Below are positions 1-9,153 of a stretch of DNA of 64,000 bases, in pieces; positions within the stretch are counted from its first letter, which is position 1; each line of letters opens with the position of its first letter. The stretch spans positions 10,238,870-10,302,869 of the forward strand of contig CM031628.1 of assembly GCA_018398815.1 (NCBI GenBank). The letters are read 5' to 3'. The translations under genes and the position numbers were made by a program. The notes under the pieces were generated by a model. That model worked only from the letters and a program-made list of their open reading frames with translations. It was not told the DNA's origin and made no database searches. Source of the stretch: Conus ventricosus (Eukaryota; Mollusca; Gastropoda; Neogastropoda; Conidae).

Positions 1-6
1 GCTATC

Positions 7-12
7 TTCTCT
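7..12. repeat. left target-site duplication
   Basis: The bases ttctct precede the left terminal repeat and recur at 15218-15223. The match can be extended to tcttctct because it overlaps the terminal bases of the element. Six bases is the Polinton norm. Confidence 0.8.
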
Positions 13-98
13 AGAGAACAGTAAAATGTTCATTCTGGCTTACCTACCCTCAACCAGTTTCGGGTAGGTAAGCCAGAATAAACATTTTACTGTTCTCT
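13..98. repeat. terminal hairpin at left tip (37-bp arms, 12-base loop)
   Basis: Arms 13-49 and 62-98 are reverse complements with a single mismatch (C in the outer arm where T is expected from the inner arm). The loop spans 50-61. The tip could therefore form a snap-back hairpin or cruciform. The right end carries the exact inverse copy. Confidence 0.95.
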
Positions 99-397
99 GA
101 CAAGTAAGACTTCAACAATGAATTAAAAAATGATAATCCATCACACATTTTTTCAATAAACAAATAAATAACGATTTTTTACAAACAAACATACTGTGTA
201 GGATTATCCGTTTTCAATACTAATTTACTAAACTTTTCAGATTCTAGTTTTGCTTTAATCCTTTGTTTTTCTTGTTTGTTTTTAATAACATCATTTTCGC
301 GCATACATGCATCAAATGCGTCTCTGTCTTTCATGTGAAATAAAACTACAGTCTTTAACTGTTCTCTAAAGTCTTTTAAAACTGAGTTATATTTTTG
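13..397. repeat. left terminal inverted repeat (outer part)
   Basis: The reverse complement of 14834-15218 matches this stretch with scattered substitutions and small indels. It contains an 86-bp hairpin at the tip (13-98) and the last 74 codons of the ATPase gene. The repeat originally continued: its inner continuation reappears at 970-994 after an insertion. Confidence 0.9.
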
Positions 398-403
398 CCC
401 CAA
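179..403 (-). pseudogene. duplicate ATPase C-terminus inside the left TIR
   Basis: An open 74-codon frame equals the C-terminal part of the packaging ATPase encoded at the right end (14466-15051). It exists because the gene extends into the terminal repeat. Shared stretches include KYNSVLKDFREQLKTVV and NPTQYVCL. The frame here is uninterrupted, whereas the right-end copy has lost frame after the same segment, so this copy preserves the better version. It lacks Walker A and Walker B and cannot be a working enzyme. Confidence 0.85.
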
Positions 404-906
404 AACTTGTTATCCTACCTAAATCTGGAAATCATGTATGGCTTGACCGAGACACTGTGTGGCAGGGGGTGTATTAGGCGGTGTCAGGCAGCAACAGGTA
501 CAGCGGCCCGGGTGGCTCCTGTGATACCTGTAATTAGCTGATTGCAACTTTCGCGGGTGCAGCTTATCTTGCTACGACACCAAACAGTCTTCGGTGGCCA
601 GCGTTGAAAGACGTTGACAAGCTCAGCTCTGCTGCAAAGAATATATATGTTAAAGCAAGTTCTGTGACATATTTCTACTCGTGTAACCCAGTTACTTTTC
701 GTTTGACTGTGACATTGTTTCTTGGGGTTGACATTGTTTTCTTGGGGTTGACATATAAAAAGGTATTGGCACTGTTTATAGTTACGTGTTCTTGGAGACA
801 TGCAGTTAGTTTCAAAATGTCGGATCAGGCAACAACATCGGGAACACCAAGAACTGTTGAAAGTTTTTTGGCCAGTATTCCATTTAAAAAAGAACATTTG
901 GAAGAG
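398..906. other. 509-bp insertion in the left TIR flanked by a 63-bp direct repeat
   Basis: The segment 334-397 is repeated at 907-969 and only the second copy continues into the rest of the inverted repeat. The 509 bp in between have no counterpart at the right end. They contain a short direct repeat (cttggggttgaca, twice near 720-750), a TATA-like tataaaaagg and a small reading frame starting at 817. The source is not recognised. Confidence 0.75.
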
Positions 907-942
907 TGTGAAATAAAACTACAGTCTTTAACTGTTCTCTAA
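817..942 (+). CDS. small unrecognised reading frame in the TIR insertion
   Basis: ATG at 817 follows tataaaaagg by about 60 bp. The first 30 codons (beginning MSDQATTSGTPRTVESF) lie in the inserted segment; the rest is the ATPase-derived repeat read antisense, so the true C-terminus is lost. It looks like the N-terminal stub of a gene carried in by the insertion. No family recognised; it may be chance. Confidence 0.25.
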   Translation: MSDQATTSGTPRTVESFLASIPFKKEHLEECEIKLQSLTVL

Positions 943-969
943 AGTCTTTTAAAACGAGTTATATTTTTG

Positions 970-1499
970 ACATAAAATCCACACACTTATTCCAGCTAGC
1001 CTACATTATATCTTTATAAGTTCACAAAACTTTGCATAACAGACAGACAGACACGAGGTAGTGGTGGGGCTATAGAGACCCGTCATTAAGCTGACACCCG
1101 ATCGCTTAATTTACGCGGAACACAGCACACAGTCAATTAGTTGTCAATGCCAACAACTGGGGAAGGCTGGATCTTATGATCGCGAAACAAGGTCAACGGG
1201 CCTGAAAGAAATGAACGCTGCCATCTCCTTAATTCCACTGGGCATGCGCATTAACGAGGTAAAACCAACCTGTATTGTACAGTTTGTGACAGTCTTGTTA
1301 GCAAAGCCCGAGCTGAACGTTGTTGTGTTCTATGGCTAAGTGTGATGATGATGTAGACAAGCATTATTGCAGCTAAAAAAGTACTACATATTGATGATGA
1401 AGAATGCAAGTGGACCAAAGTTTAAGTAAGTGTTTTTTCCTGCACTTTTCTGGAATAGTCTAGAAATAGGAAGTGAGAATTTTTTAAGCTGCTCTTGAG
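970..1499. other. no gene seen
   Basis: Positions 970-994 continue the terminal repeat. The rest is unique sequence with stops in all frames and no recognised motif, apart from a short gacaga run near 1040. Confidence 0.6.
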
Positions 1500-1830
1500 G
1501 GAGTGTTCTTTAATTAAGTTCTTAATCAAGTCGCCTCAAGTTCTTAATAAGTTTTTGATCAAGTCACCTTAAGTCACCTCAAGTTCTTAGTTAAGTTTTT
1601 AATCAAGTCACCACAAGTTCTTTAATTAAGTTCTTAATCAAGTCACCCCAAGTTCTTAATAAAGTTCTTAATCAAGTTCTTACTCAAGTCACACCAAGTT
1701 CTTAATCAAGTTCTTGATCAAGTCACCTCAAGTACTTAACTTAAGTCACCTCAAGATCATAACTAAGTCATCCTTTAAGTACAGCCAAGTTCTTATTCAA
1801 GTTAACTTATAATTATTTATTAAGTTCTTA
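1500..1830. repeat. degenerate tandem repeat, unit about aagttcttaatcaagtcacc
   Basis: A core of about 20-24 bp (aagttcttaatcaagtcacc, with variants lacking cacc) recurs roughly 15 times with point changes. It abuts the 3' end of the first minus-strand gene. A related array of aagtactta/acttaagaac-type units occupies the same relative place in the second Polinton (56510-56745). A role as replication or regulatory element is speculation. Confidence 0.8.
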
Positions 1831-1835
1831 AAGTA

Positions 1836-2297
1836 TTATTGCATCTGAAATGGATCAAAATGAACTTTTGTTGTTGGCGGTCTTGGCATGTTTTTTTGTT
1901 CGGCTTCTGTATTTAGTGGCAGAGATGTTTTTGACTGCTTTGGTTTTTGCTGTCTTTGTTTATATATTTTATAACCGTAATAACCGCCCCCAGCAGCAAT
2001 GCCGCCGAAAATGACAATTGCTTTAAGAAAATTCCATGAAGACTTTGGCGGTGTAGGCAACCCTGGCGTTGTTTTAGGATCAACTTGTTCTGGTGCTTTT
2101 ATAGCTGGCATTGGAACAACTGGCTGCGGCTCTGGCACTTTTTCATTCTGTGCTTGTAACTTTAATTTTTTTTGTTTGTTCCACTCTGCTAATTTTTTTC
2201 CTGCTGCAACGCGTCCAGGATGAGGAGGCTTTTTACTGATCAATTTCTCCACCTGATTCAATGTTTTCTGATTCTGCTCATTTTCTGGCTCGGTCAT
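1836..2297 (-). CDS. conserved Polinton small membrane protein (RVAAGKKLAEWNK type)
   Basis: Intact frame of 153 codons. A basic N-terminal segment carries HPGRVAAGKKLAEWNKQKK (about residues 26-45), a short motif I recognise from small proteins that recur in animal Polintons. A proline-rich linker follows, then one membrane span (about residues 90-110, FLKAIVIFGGIAAGGGYYG) and a basic/polar tail. The role is unknown; a virion or membrane-associated function is inferred from context. The coding start and its AT-rich upstream region are partly duplicated just upstream (2371-2530). A decayed homologue occurs in the second element at about 56740-57190. Confidence 0.8.
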   Translation of the reverse strand: MTEPENEQNQKTLNQVEKLISKKPPHPGRVAAGKKLAEWNKQKKLKLQAQNEKVPEPQPVVPMPAIKAPEQVDPKTTPGLPTPPKSSWNFLKAIVIFGGIAAGGGYYGYKIYKQRQQKPKQSKTSLPLNTEAEQKNMPRPPTTKVHFDPFQMQ

Positions 2298-2530
2298 TTT
2301 GAAGGGAAATAAAATCTATATGATTAAAAGTAAATAATCCATGATTAATAGCGTCAGTAATGTTCCAATTTTTTTTTCCCTGCTGCAACGCGTCCAGGAT
2401 GAAGAGGCTTTTTACTGGTCACTTTCTCCACCTGATGCAATGTTTTCTGATTCTGATTCTGCTGATTTTCTGGCCTGGTCATTTTGAAGGGAAATAAAAT
2501 CTATATGATTAAAAGTAATTAATCCCATGA
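2193..2530. repeat. tandem duplication of gene start plus promoter (about 165-bp units)
   Basis: Positions 2193-2345 and 2371-2530 are imperfect copies. Each holds, on the minus strand, an AT-rich leader, an ATG and the first codons up to VAAGKK of the gene at 1836-2297. The upstream copy is a truncated N-terminal pseudo-start abutting the end of the next gene (stop at 2509). Confidence 0.85.
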
Positions 2531-2934
2531 TTACACAATAATGTTCCAAATCTGTAATATAGATCACATCCTAGAGACTCTAATGACTTTGTTAAAACTG
2601 GATCCTGCATTAAATCATACATAAAATCTTGTTTAGAATCAATAGGCGCAAATCTACTGACTAGTTTAGTGTACAAACTAAGAACCGTTTGCCCGACGCT
2701 TTTTACCATTCTCGATCCTAGTTGCGCTTCATACCTGTTATGATACTTTACAATGTCTTGTGGCGACATTTGTTGAATCTGTTCTATGCTGAATTCATTT
2801 CCGAGGCACTGTTTTGTTTTTCCACATGCCGCCAAAGAATACAGCCTTTCCTTTTTGGGCATAATAGCTTGCTCATCAACCTGGTCATTTGTAATCATAA
2901 GTTCAGGAATGTTTAGCAGATCATCGGTGTTCAT
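2509..2934 (-). CDS. conserved Polinton protein (LAACGKTK family), unknown function
   Basis: Intact frame of 141 codons. The central part LYSLAACGKTKQCLG, followed by a stretch with KYHNRYEAQLG and LYTKLVSRF, matches a small protein family found repeatedly in animal Polintons (my recognition, no search run). It has no membrane span and no known catalytic motif. It is separated by 39 bp from a divergent plus-strand gene at 2974, and its own 3' end overlaps the duplicated leader of the downstream minus gene. A decayed homologue sits at 57246-57636 in the second element, in the same order. Confidence 0.8.
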   Translation of the reverse strand: MNTDDLLNIPELMITNDQVDEQAIMPKKERLYSLAACGKTKQCLGNEFSIEQIQQMSPQDIVKYHNRYEAQLGSRMVKSVGQTVLSLYTKLVSRFAPIDSKQDFMYDLMQDPVLTKSLESLGCDLYYRFGTLLCNHGINYF

Positions 2935-2973
2935 GTTTTATTACTAAATATAATTATTATTTTGTTTTTTAAA
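2935..2973. promoter_or_regulatory. compact divergent promoter
   Basis: Only 39 AT-rich bases separate the ATG of the minus gene (2934) from the plus gene (2974), ending in ttttttaaaATG. The same AT-rich pre-ATG signature recurs at other gene starts of the element. Confidence 0.5.
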
Positions 2974-3202
2974 ATGAGCGCCGAAAAGACTGTTACCAAT
3001 CTTGTATACCATTCTGCTGTTATTGGAGGCCTAAGTATAGGATACACAATGCTTGGTAAAAGCTTGTTAAAAATTAAACCACAGATCTTGGCAAGCTAGG
3101 CTTTGAGGATTCAGCAAAGCTAATTGCTATCATTACACCTTCGTTTGCTACGAAAGATTTTTCTAGTTAAGCAAGGAATAATTCCTGACAGTATTAATAT
3201 GT
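2974..3202 (+). pseudogene. small Polinton membrane protein, frameshifted
   Basis: ATG at 2974 opens a frame beginning MSAEKTVTNLVYH with a hydrophobic stretch (about residues 14-30). The frame breaks near 3095 and continues in other frames through LGKLGFEDSAKLI and ends with GIIPDSINM before a stop at 3200-3202. About 75 codons if two single-base indels are assumed. A homologue with the same start pattern lies at 57930 in the second element, so it is a real gene. Function unknown. Confidence 0.6.
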
Positions 3203-3227
3203 AAAAATAAAAAATACATTTATAAAA

Positions 3228-3639
3228 ATGGCTTCATTCGTAATGATGATAGGCAGCGCTGTGGTTAATGCGCTTGCTTTTAGCGGAAGTAATTACGCGT
3301 TTAGTAAACTACGGGATGACGGCGAGAGAAAAGACATAACAAAGCTATGGAGCAACTAGCTGCAGCACAAGCTGCGTATGAAAAGCAGAGAATTGAGCAG
3401 TTAGATTTCATTAATGACAAACTGAAAAAACAGGGACATGCAGCTTACACATTTAAAGATGTTGATCAAGCAATAAAAGAATATTATCTTGTAACAGGCA
3501 AACCAATCGAGACATTGCCCCCGCCAAAATTCAGCGACTTTATCAACCATCAGAAAAACAAAAGATGCAAGAAATATTATTTATCGTCTTTGGCATGACC
3601 GTTGTGTATTTTTTGTTGCACATAATATTGGCTGAATAA
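3228..3639 (+). pseudogene. conserved Polinton protein with N- and C-terminal hydrophobic segments
   Basis: Starts at 3228 (MASFVMMIGSAVVNALAF, a hydrophobic N-terminus), then a helical charged middle (AYEKQRIEQLDFINDKLKKQ) and PPPKFSDF, and ends with a membrane-type helix (near 3595-3630) before TAA at 3637-3639. There are breaks near 3340 and 3548. The layout (hydrophobic start, coiled middle, PPKFSDF, hydrophobic tail) is one I know from a recurring Polinton gene directly upstream of integrase, as here (3-bp gap). The homologue at 58198 has the same neighbour. Role unknown, probably virion or membrane related. Confidence 0.7.
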
Positions 3640-3641
3640 AA

Positions 3642-4603
3642 ATGAACAAAATCTATTATTCGCCAAAAGGATATTGGAAGGGAATCACGGCAATAAAAAA
3701 GCTAAGCCAAGCAGCGGAGTCAGTGAACAAACAGCAAAGGAATGGCTATCTAAACAAGCGATTTGGCAAATTTATTTACCTGCACCTAGACGAATACAGA
3801 GACCACACTTTGTGAATACAATACCGAACGACACCCATCAAATGGACCTTCTATATTTACCCCATGATACGATTAGACAAAAAAGATTTAAGTACGCACT
3901 CACAGTCATTGACATAGCTTCAAGATATAAAGATGCTGAACCATTAACACAAAAGAGTGCTTCTGCTGTTGCTGTTGCTATACAACTGATATACCAACGA
4001 GGCGCACTAACTTATCCTCGCATGATTCAAGTCGATGATGGAAAAGAATTTAAAGGCCGAGTGAATCAATTATTGTTAAAACATAGAGTTGCCATTAAAA
4101 GAGGCATTCCAGGAGTTCACAGATCACAGGCTTTAGTTGAAAACTTTAACAAACAGTTATCTGAAAGACTTTTTTCCTACCAGTATCACAGAGAGCTGAT
4201 TGACAATTCTCACAACACAGAATGGGTTAGAAGACTGCCCTCAGTTTTGCGCGCAATGAATAATGAAGAATTTAAATTAACAGGGCTAAAACCAGTACAA
4301 GCAATCAAAAAACAAACAATAGATGTTGTTGAAGGAGACCCCAGTTCATCCGGCAAACTATTACCATTTGGTTTGAAAGTAAGGTACCTTTATTTACCGG
4401 GGGAAGCAGAAGGGGACACTCGCATCAGGGCAACAGATCCAGTTTGGAGTGTTGATCCATATGAAATAAAAAGAATTGTAAAAATGAATCCGCCCGTGTA
4501 TTATTTACGAGAAACTGACACAACAAAACAACCAGCTCCTCAAAGATCTTTTGTGAAGGAAGAACTGCAGATAATCCCGCCAGACACAGTTCCAGTTGCT
4601 TAA
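3642..4603 (+). CDS. INT: Polinton DDE integrase (retroviral-type)
   Basis: Catalyses integration of the element. The uninterrupted catalytic frame runs to 4603; the natural start is probably ATG 3642 (MNKIYYSPKGYWKG), with one frameshift near 3690. The rve core shows the triad in context: first D in HQMDLLYLPHD, second D in IQVDDGKEF, and E in RSQALVENFNKQLSERLF. The C-terminal part (KVRYLYLPGE, RATDPVWS, YYLRETD, SFVKEELQ) is the beta-rich DNA-binding tail usual for Polinton integrases. Length of about 320 residues fits. It follows the small membrane-protein gene by 2 bp. All three catalytic residues are present, so this is the best preserved core gene of the element. Confidence 0.93.
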
Positions 4604-4640
4604 TTAATTTTTAATTTACATAAATATATTTGAGTCTAAA

Positions 4641-4990
4641 ATGGAAGCTCAGGACGAAGCAAGAATGATAAAGGAAGAGACCTTGAAAATGATACGGAAT
4701 CATTTGATGCGTGTTCTGCTATTAGGGGAACATTTGCGAGGATTAATCAATGCATGTTAAACCATCCAGATCACCTACAACCCAAAATCCCAAATTTTGA
4801 TTGGGAAAAAGAATATCTTGAAATAATAAAAAAAATTCGAGCACATCAAGCAAACATGAAAAAAGATTTAGCTGAATTGGATGAAGCTATGATTGATCTT
4901 ATAATAAAAGTTGATGAAAAATATAAACCCCCCCCTGTTTATGCTGTTCTCCAGTGCCCGATTGCATATGAAAACTCTGGTTTAACAAAT
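4641..4990 (+). pseudogene. small helical Polinton gene overlapping the end of polB
   Basis: Begins at ATG 4641 (MEAQDEARMIKEETLKMIRN), breaks near 4715, and continues in the frame that includes NHPDHLQPKIPNFDWEKEYL and a strongly helical charged stretch up to KVDEKYKPPP. Its end is uncertain because a C-run (4928-4935) may hide another indel; it converges on the polB stop at 4939. About 110 residues expected. No family recognised. Confidence 0.45.
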
Positions 4991-7900
4991 ACTCGTTTAG
5001 TGTTTGTTCTATCTAATGACTTCTTTGTTACAACAGTTGTGTTGATCTCATGTAGATTAGATCGTAGTTTTACGTTGTCATGTTGAAAAGTTTTATTGTC
5101 AAACAATGCTTCTTTGTAGTTGTCATGTGATATGTTTGACTGCAGAACACTGCGAGATATTCCTTTTGCTTTCTTAATGGTTTTCTCCTGGCTCGAAATA
5201 CTGTACATTTTCGACCTTAAACCAATAAACTCCTTAATCACCCCTCCAGATAATTCATCCTTCATCTTTCCTAAAACCTTCTTATTAACGGGTGAATGTA
5301 AAGGCGAATCTTTAGGGTAATCAGATGTATCATACCATCCCGCATGCCCTTTAGCTACTTCTATTTCCATGTCTTTATAGATGTCTTCAGTAGGGATATC
5401 TATAACAAAACTATCAGTATCTGTGTAAAGTACTCTGGACTCGGGATACAAGGGTTTAAAGTAGTCATAAAGAAATTCTAACATTAAAAGGTTTGATAAT
5501 TCTAAAACAGTAAACCCAATAAATACAGGTTTGTCCAATTTGACTTTCTTTTTTTTCATCATTATGCCAAAAAGCCCATCACGAAATCTTCTAAAGTCCT
5601 GATAATTAGGTTTTGAAGTCAGCTTAATTGCTTCGTTCTCTCTGGTGACCAATCTGACATCTTTGCGCTTGTGCGGATTTTCCATAGTCTTTCCAAAACA
5701 GCTGTTGTTCATCAGCTTGAAAAAGTCTTTTTCTGAAGCATCTGTGGATTTAGTTCTAAGATCAGTGTTCTTCATGATGTATGGTTTCATGAACTGTTCT
5801 TGATCAAAAGCAATTACACGATGAACAGCTGTCAACTTCAACCCATGTCTTAAATAAAATTGTAGAAGTCTGTAATGACAGACATAATTTTTTTTGCCGC
5901 GAAGATTAGGCACAAGTTTAGGCGGCTCTCTTGGATTCATCTTTAGACTTTCTGCTGCTAATGGGTAGTCATTATGTAGGTCATGGAGTTCATGAGGATA
6001 TTCTAAGTCAACTTCTAGAATAAAGCCCCGATGTTGATTGGGCGTTAAACTGTTCAACCACTTTAATGCCTTTTGAATATTATTCGCACCGCCGCCAGTG
6101 TACATTTTAAAGTTACGTAATGGAAGTGATTGCGCCATAGCCCAACCATACAGATTGTTTGCATCTAAATACATGAGATAGTTTGACCTTTTACTTGGAT
6201 CATAGCCGTCAAAGTATTTGTTGTTTGCTTTACAGTAATGATGCGACGCCATACTAATTCCTCCACGCAATCCGTTTTCAATCATCTGAATCATTGGTAA
6301 ATCTGACAATAAATCAATCTGTTCTCCAGTATATTTTAAGAAAGCATCCCAACTCATCCCGGGCGCAGAAATGTAATGCGCGGGATCCAGGCTATAATGT
6401 TTCATGCAGGTCTTTCTATAATTTTCAAAGACGTCCGCCAACAAACAAACGTCAGCCATCAAGTATGAATCATGATAGTCTCCCATCGTTTTAGAATCTA
6501 ACTTCTGCCATGCATCTTGAGCATGCTGGTAATCAGAATCACTAATGCCCTTTCCTCTAAGGCTAGAAAAGAACGCATCTTTAGGTGGAAGTGTATCTTC
6601 GTCAAACCTTTGCCAACTGTTCATGTACTCATAAGGGTAAACGCCCTTTCTAACAAGAGCTGGGTCAAAATATTCTTCTGTTATTGGGCAGGACGTTAAG
6701 GACATAGCCTGTGACTCTAATGATCCATCAGGTGTTGCATAGAGTCATAAAAAGACATGTTATTTAAAGTGAAACACATGTACTTTTCTGATGACTGTGC
6801 AATGCATGTTACCCTGGAGTCGCTGGTTACTGCTTGCATTATAAGATGAGAGTCGTAACCTCGCAAGTTATGAAAGAAGATGGGCAGCTTCCATGTCTTA
6901 GGATCAACTTTAGTTGAAGATTGCATTTACTGTGCGCTGCTCCTCTGAACTTTCCGCTAATGTGATCATGGTCTCTTACTGTTGGATTCTCTGCGTCTGA
7001 TGAGAGGTCTAAACCGTTGGCAACCAAGGCCGCCCACAAATCAACAATGTGTGGCTGAGTCATACTGTTCTTGGTCTTCAGGCGTCATTATGATTTCAGA
7101 TAAGTTTAGATTATTAGAACAGGCGTTACGCACTTGCTGCATGCATTCTAAGAATGTTTCTGCAGTATCTGGTCCTCTATACAATTCTGGTTCTAAATGG
7201 ACACCGTCCGACCTAACAATGATAAAAGCATAGGAACAAATCTGGTGATTGCTTATTAGGGCCGTTTTCGGAAGTTTCTGTGGGTTGCCCTTCATAGGGA
7301 ACCAATAAGCGACTCGAAGTCTGCGTAAACTACGTATGGACTTGTTTGCAGCCGTTTCCAGTTCTTAAAACTAACTTTAGATCCAGGCGGGGGCGTAATT
7401 AGTTCTGTATTACAGTCTACAGAACTTTTACAATGTTTATATGTTCAGCGTGGCTGGAACAGATGGAATTCTTGTTAAACATTTTCTACAGAATTCTTGT
7501 TTGCCATGATTTTTTGAAGTATGCCGCATTAGTCTACTCATTGTTCGTATCAATGTGTAATGTGGTAGCCCTGCTGATGAAAACATCAGTAGTAAGTCCA
7601 CATGGCTTTTGGCCGGATCACCTATTGTTGGGCTGTCTTTAACACTCTAATAGGCACCAAATTTGTTTTCTCAGACCATGTGTATACATTAACAGTTATT
7701 GGTTTGTTTTGTTCTTCAAACTGATCAATTTTGTCCACGCTAACAGGAAAGGATATTCCACTAAAGTAAGATCATTGATGTAAGGTTCATAGTTAGATAC
7801 TTTCTCTGCGTTTTTGCGGACGTAATGCAGCCTTGCAAGAACACACCGCATGAAACATTTGTTGTCTGAATTCTTTATGTTTAGAACTGCTCTTTTCGCT

Positions 7901-8352
7901 ACTAATGCTGGAGGTAGTGAAATGTAAGCCTTGCCTACAATCGGTGCATACTTAGACTGTTTTAATCTGATCTCTAAGACTTCACCCTCTGACCAACCAG
8001 AGCCTCTCATTTTGGCTTCTTCAGCAGCCACATCAAACTGTGTAAGCAGTTGGTCTGCCCAGCCAGGTGTTAAGTCATTATGAGAAAGAATAACCTGTTG
8101 TTTAGTTGAAACCCAGACTTCTAGATTTTCTTCATTTATTGTTATATAGTCGATTAAAACAGCTAACATTACTTTAACTGGCGGGTCTATTGTTAGTTTA
8201 CCTGGAACTTGAGAAATAGCATGCACAACACTTGCCTGTACGTTTGTCGGATCAATGACTTCTAGATCAATATCATTTAAAGCTTTTGACAAACGCTCTC
8301 CCTTAAGCATTCCTTCAAACAATTCGTCTGGTCCTTCATATATCTTAGCCAT
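4939..8352 (-). pseudogene. POLB: protein-primed family B DNA polymerase of Polinton, broken frames
   Basis: Replicates the element. N-terminus at 8352 (frame intact to about 7710), C-terminus in one open frame of 588 codons (6705-4939). Visible motifs in order: a Cys-rich patch near 7500-7440; Exo I YADFES near 7340; the HNH-like RDHDHISGKFRGAAHSKCN (about 6990-6930); Exo II FFHNLRGYDSH (about 6880-6845); Exo III-like YLMADVCLLADVF (about 6465); Pol A YLDANNLYGWAM (about 6150); Pol B NNSCFGKTMEN (about 5690); Pol C YTDTDS (about 5430). Total length of about 1,130 codons is normal. Frame breaks occur near 7710, in 7310-7660, and near 7300, 7050, 6920 and 6710, all on the N-terminal and exonuclease side, while the polymerase domain is intact. 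Either partial decay or clustered sequence errors. Confidence 0.93.
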
Positions 8353-8423
8353 GTTAAGTTTTCTTTTCTAACTGAAAATATTTATTTAAATTAAAAAAAA
8401 AATACAACGACTCCAAAGTCGTC

Positions 8424-9131
8424 TTAATCAGAATCAATATTCAACGGTCTTTTGTGCTTGGACTCATAAACTAAAGTATAAACGCCCTTTGATGTTGTTA
8501 ATGCGAGCTGTTTAGAACAGAGTTTAATGTCTCGTTTACTTTTTTTAAACATTCCTTTTTTTATCTGCTCGGCGCCTGGCTGTTGAGAAAAAACTTGCCC
8601 TTGCCTTTTTTTGAAGATCAAACTTTTGTCTTTTATAGTCATCAAAATCTGCCTGTAAACGACTAAATTCTTCATCCGTGATGTTTGAGTCAACTAGTGC
8701 TTTATTTATTATCAGTTTGAACGAACTAAGTTTAGCTGTTATTAGTTGAACCATAGCTGTGTGCTTTTGGAGTTTAGTTTTTAATTTTTTGCTAGCAGCA
8801 CTTACAGCTAATGAACACAGGCCAAGAGCTAAAGACAAACCACCTAGAGGTAAAGCTGCGGGTGCACCAACACCTGTTGCTAAGAGGCCTACACTTGTTC
8901 CTGCCGATAGAGCACTTAGAGTTGATGCTCCAGTATTAACATATGTAACAGCATTAAAGGCAGCAGAATACCTTCGTTTGGTTTTGCTGTATTTGAAAGG
9001 TCCTGCTCTAGTTTTTGTTGCATTTGTGTAATGTTGGTTAATCTGAAGGTTTTTATGTCGGGGGTTTCTACTATCCCTTCTTTTGGCGACTCTGGCGCTG
9101 TAGGCACATTTGGATAAACCTGAACAGACAT
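8424..9131 (-). pseudogene. Polinton hydrophobic membrane-active protein
   Basis: ATG at 9131 (MSVQVYPNVPTAPESPKEG). A polar N-terminal part of about 55 residues is followed, after a frameshift near 8965, by a small-residue-rich hydrophobic hairpin (GTSVGLLATGVGAPAALPL, then LSLALGLCSLAVSAASKKL), then a long charged helix (DEEFSRLQADFDDYKRQKF) and a basic tail; a second break lies near 8560. The pattern of Gly/Ala-rich double hydrophobic segment plus coiled helix matches a protein that recurs beside capsid genes in animal Polintons. Inferred role: membrane penetration or remodelling by the virus-like particle. A homologue lies at 59590-60175. Its end is 71 bp from the polB start. Confidence 0.7.
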
Positions 9132-9153
9132 GCTTTTTTAAAATAAAAATAAT

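Noticed and set aside
484..897. 137-codon minus-strand frame in the TIR insertion
   Set aside because: Antisense to a TATA-box/ATG arrangement on the plus strand, unusual composition, no domain.
1500..1830. CRISPR array or viral iteron set
   Set aside because: Units are contiguous and degenerate without unique spacers; the host is a eukaryote. An iteron-like role remains possible but unsupported.
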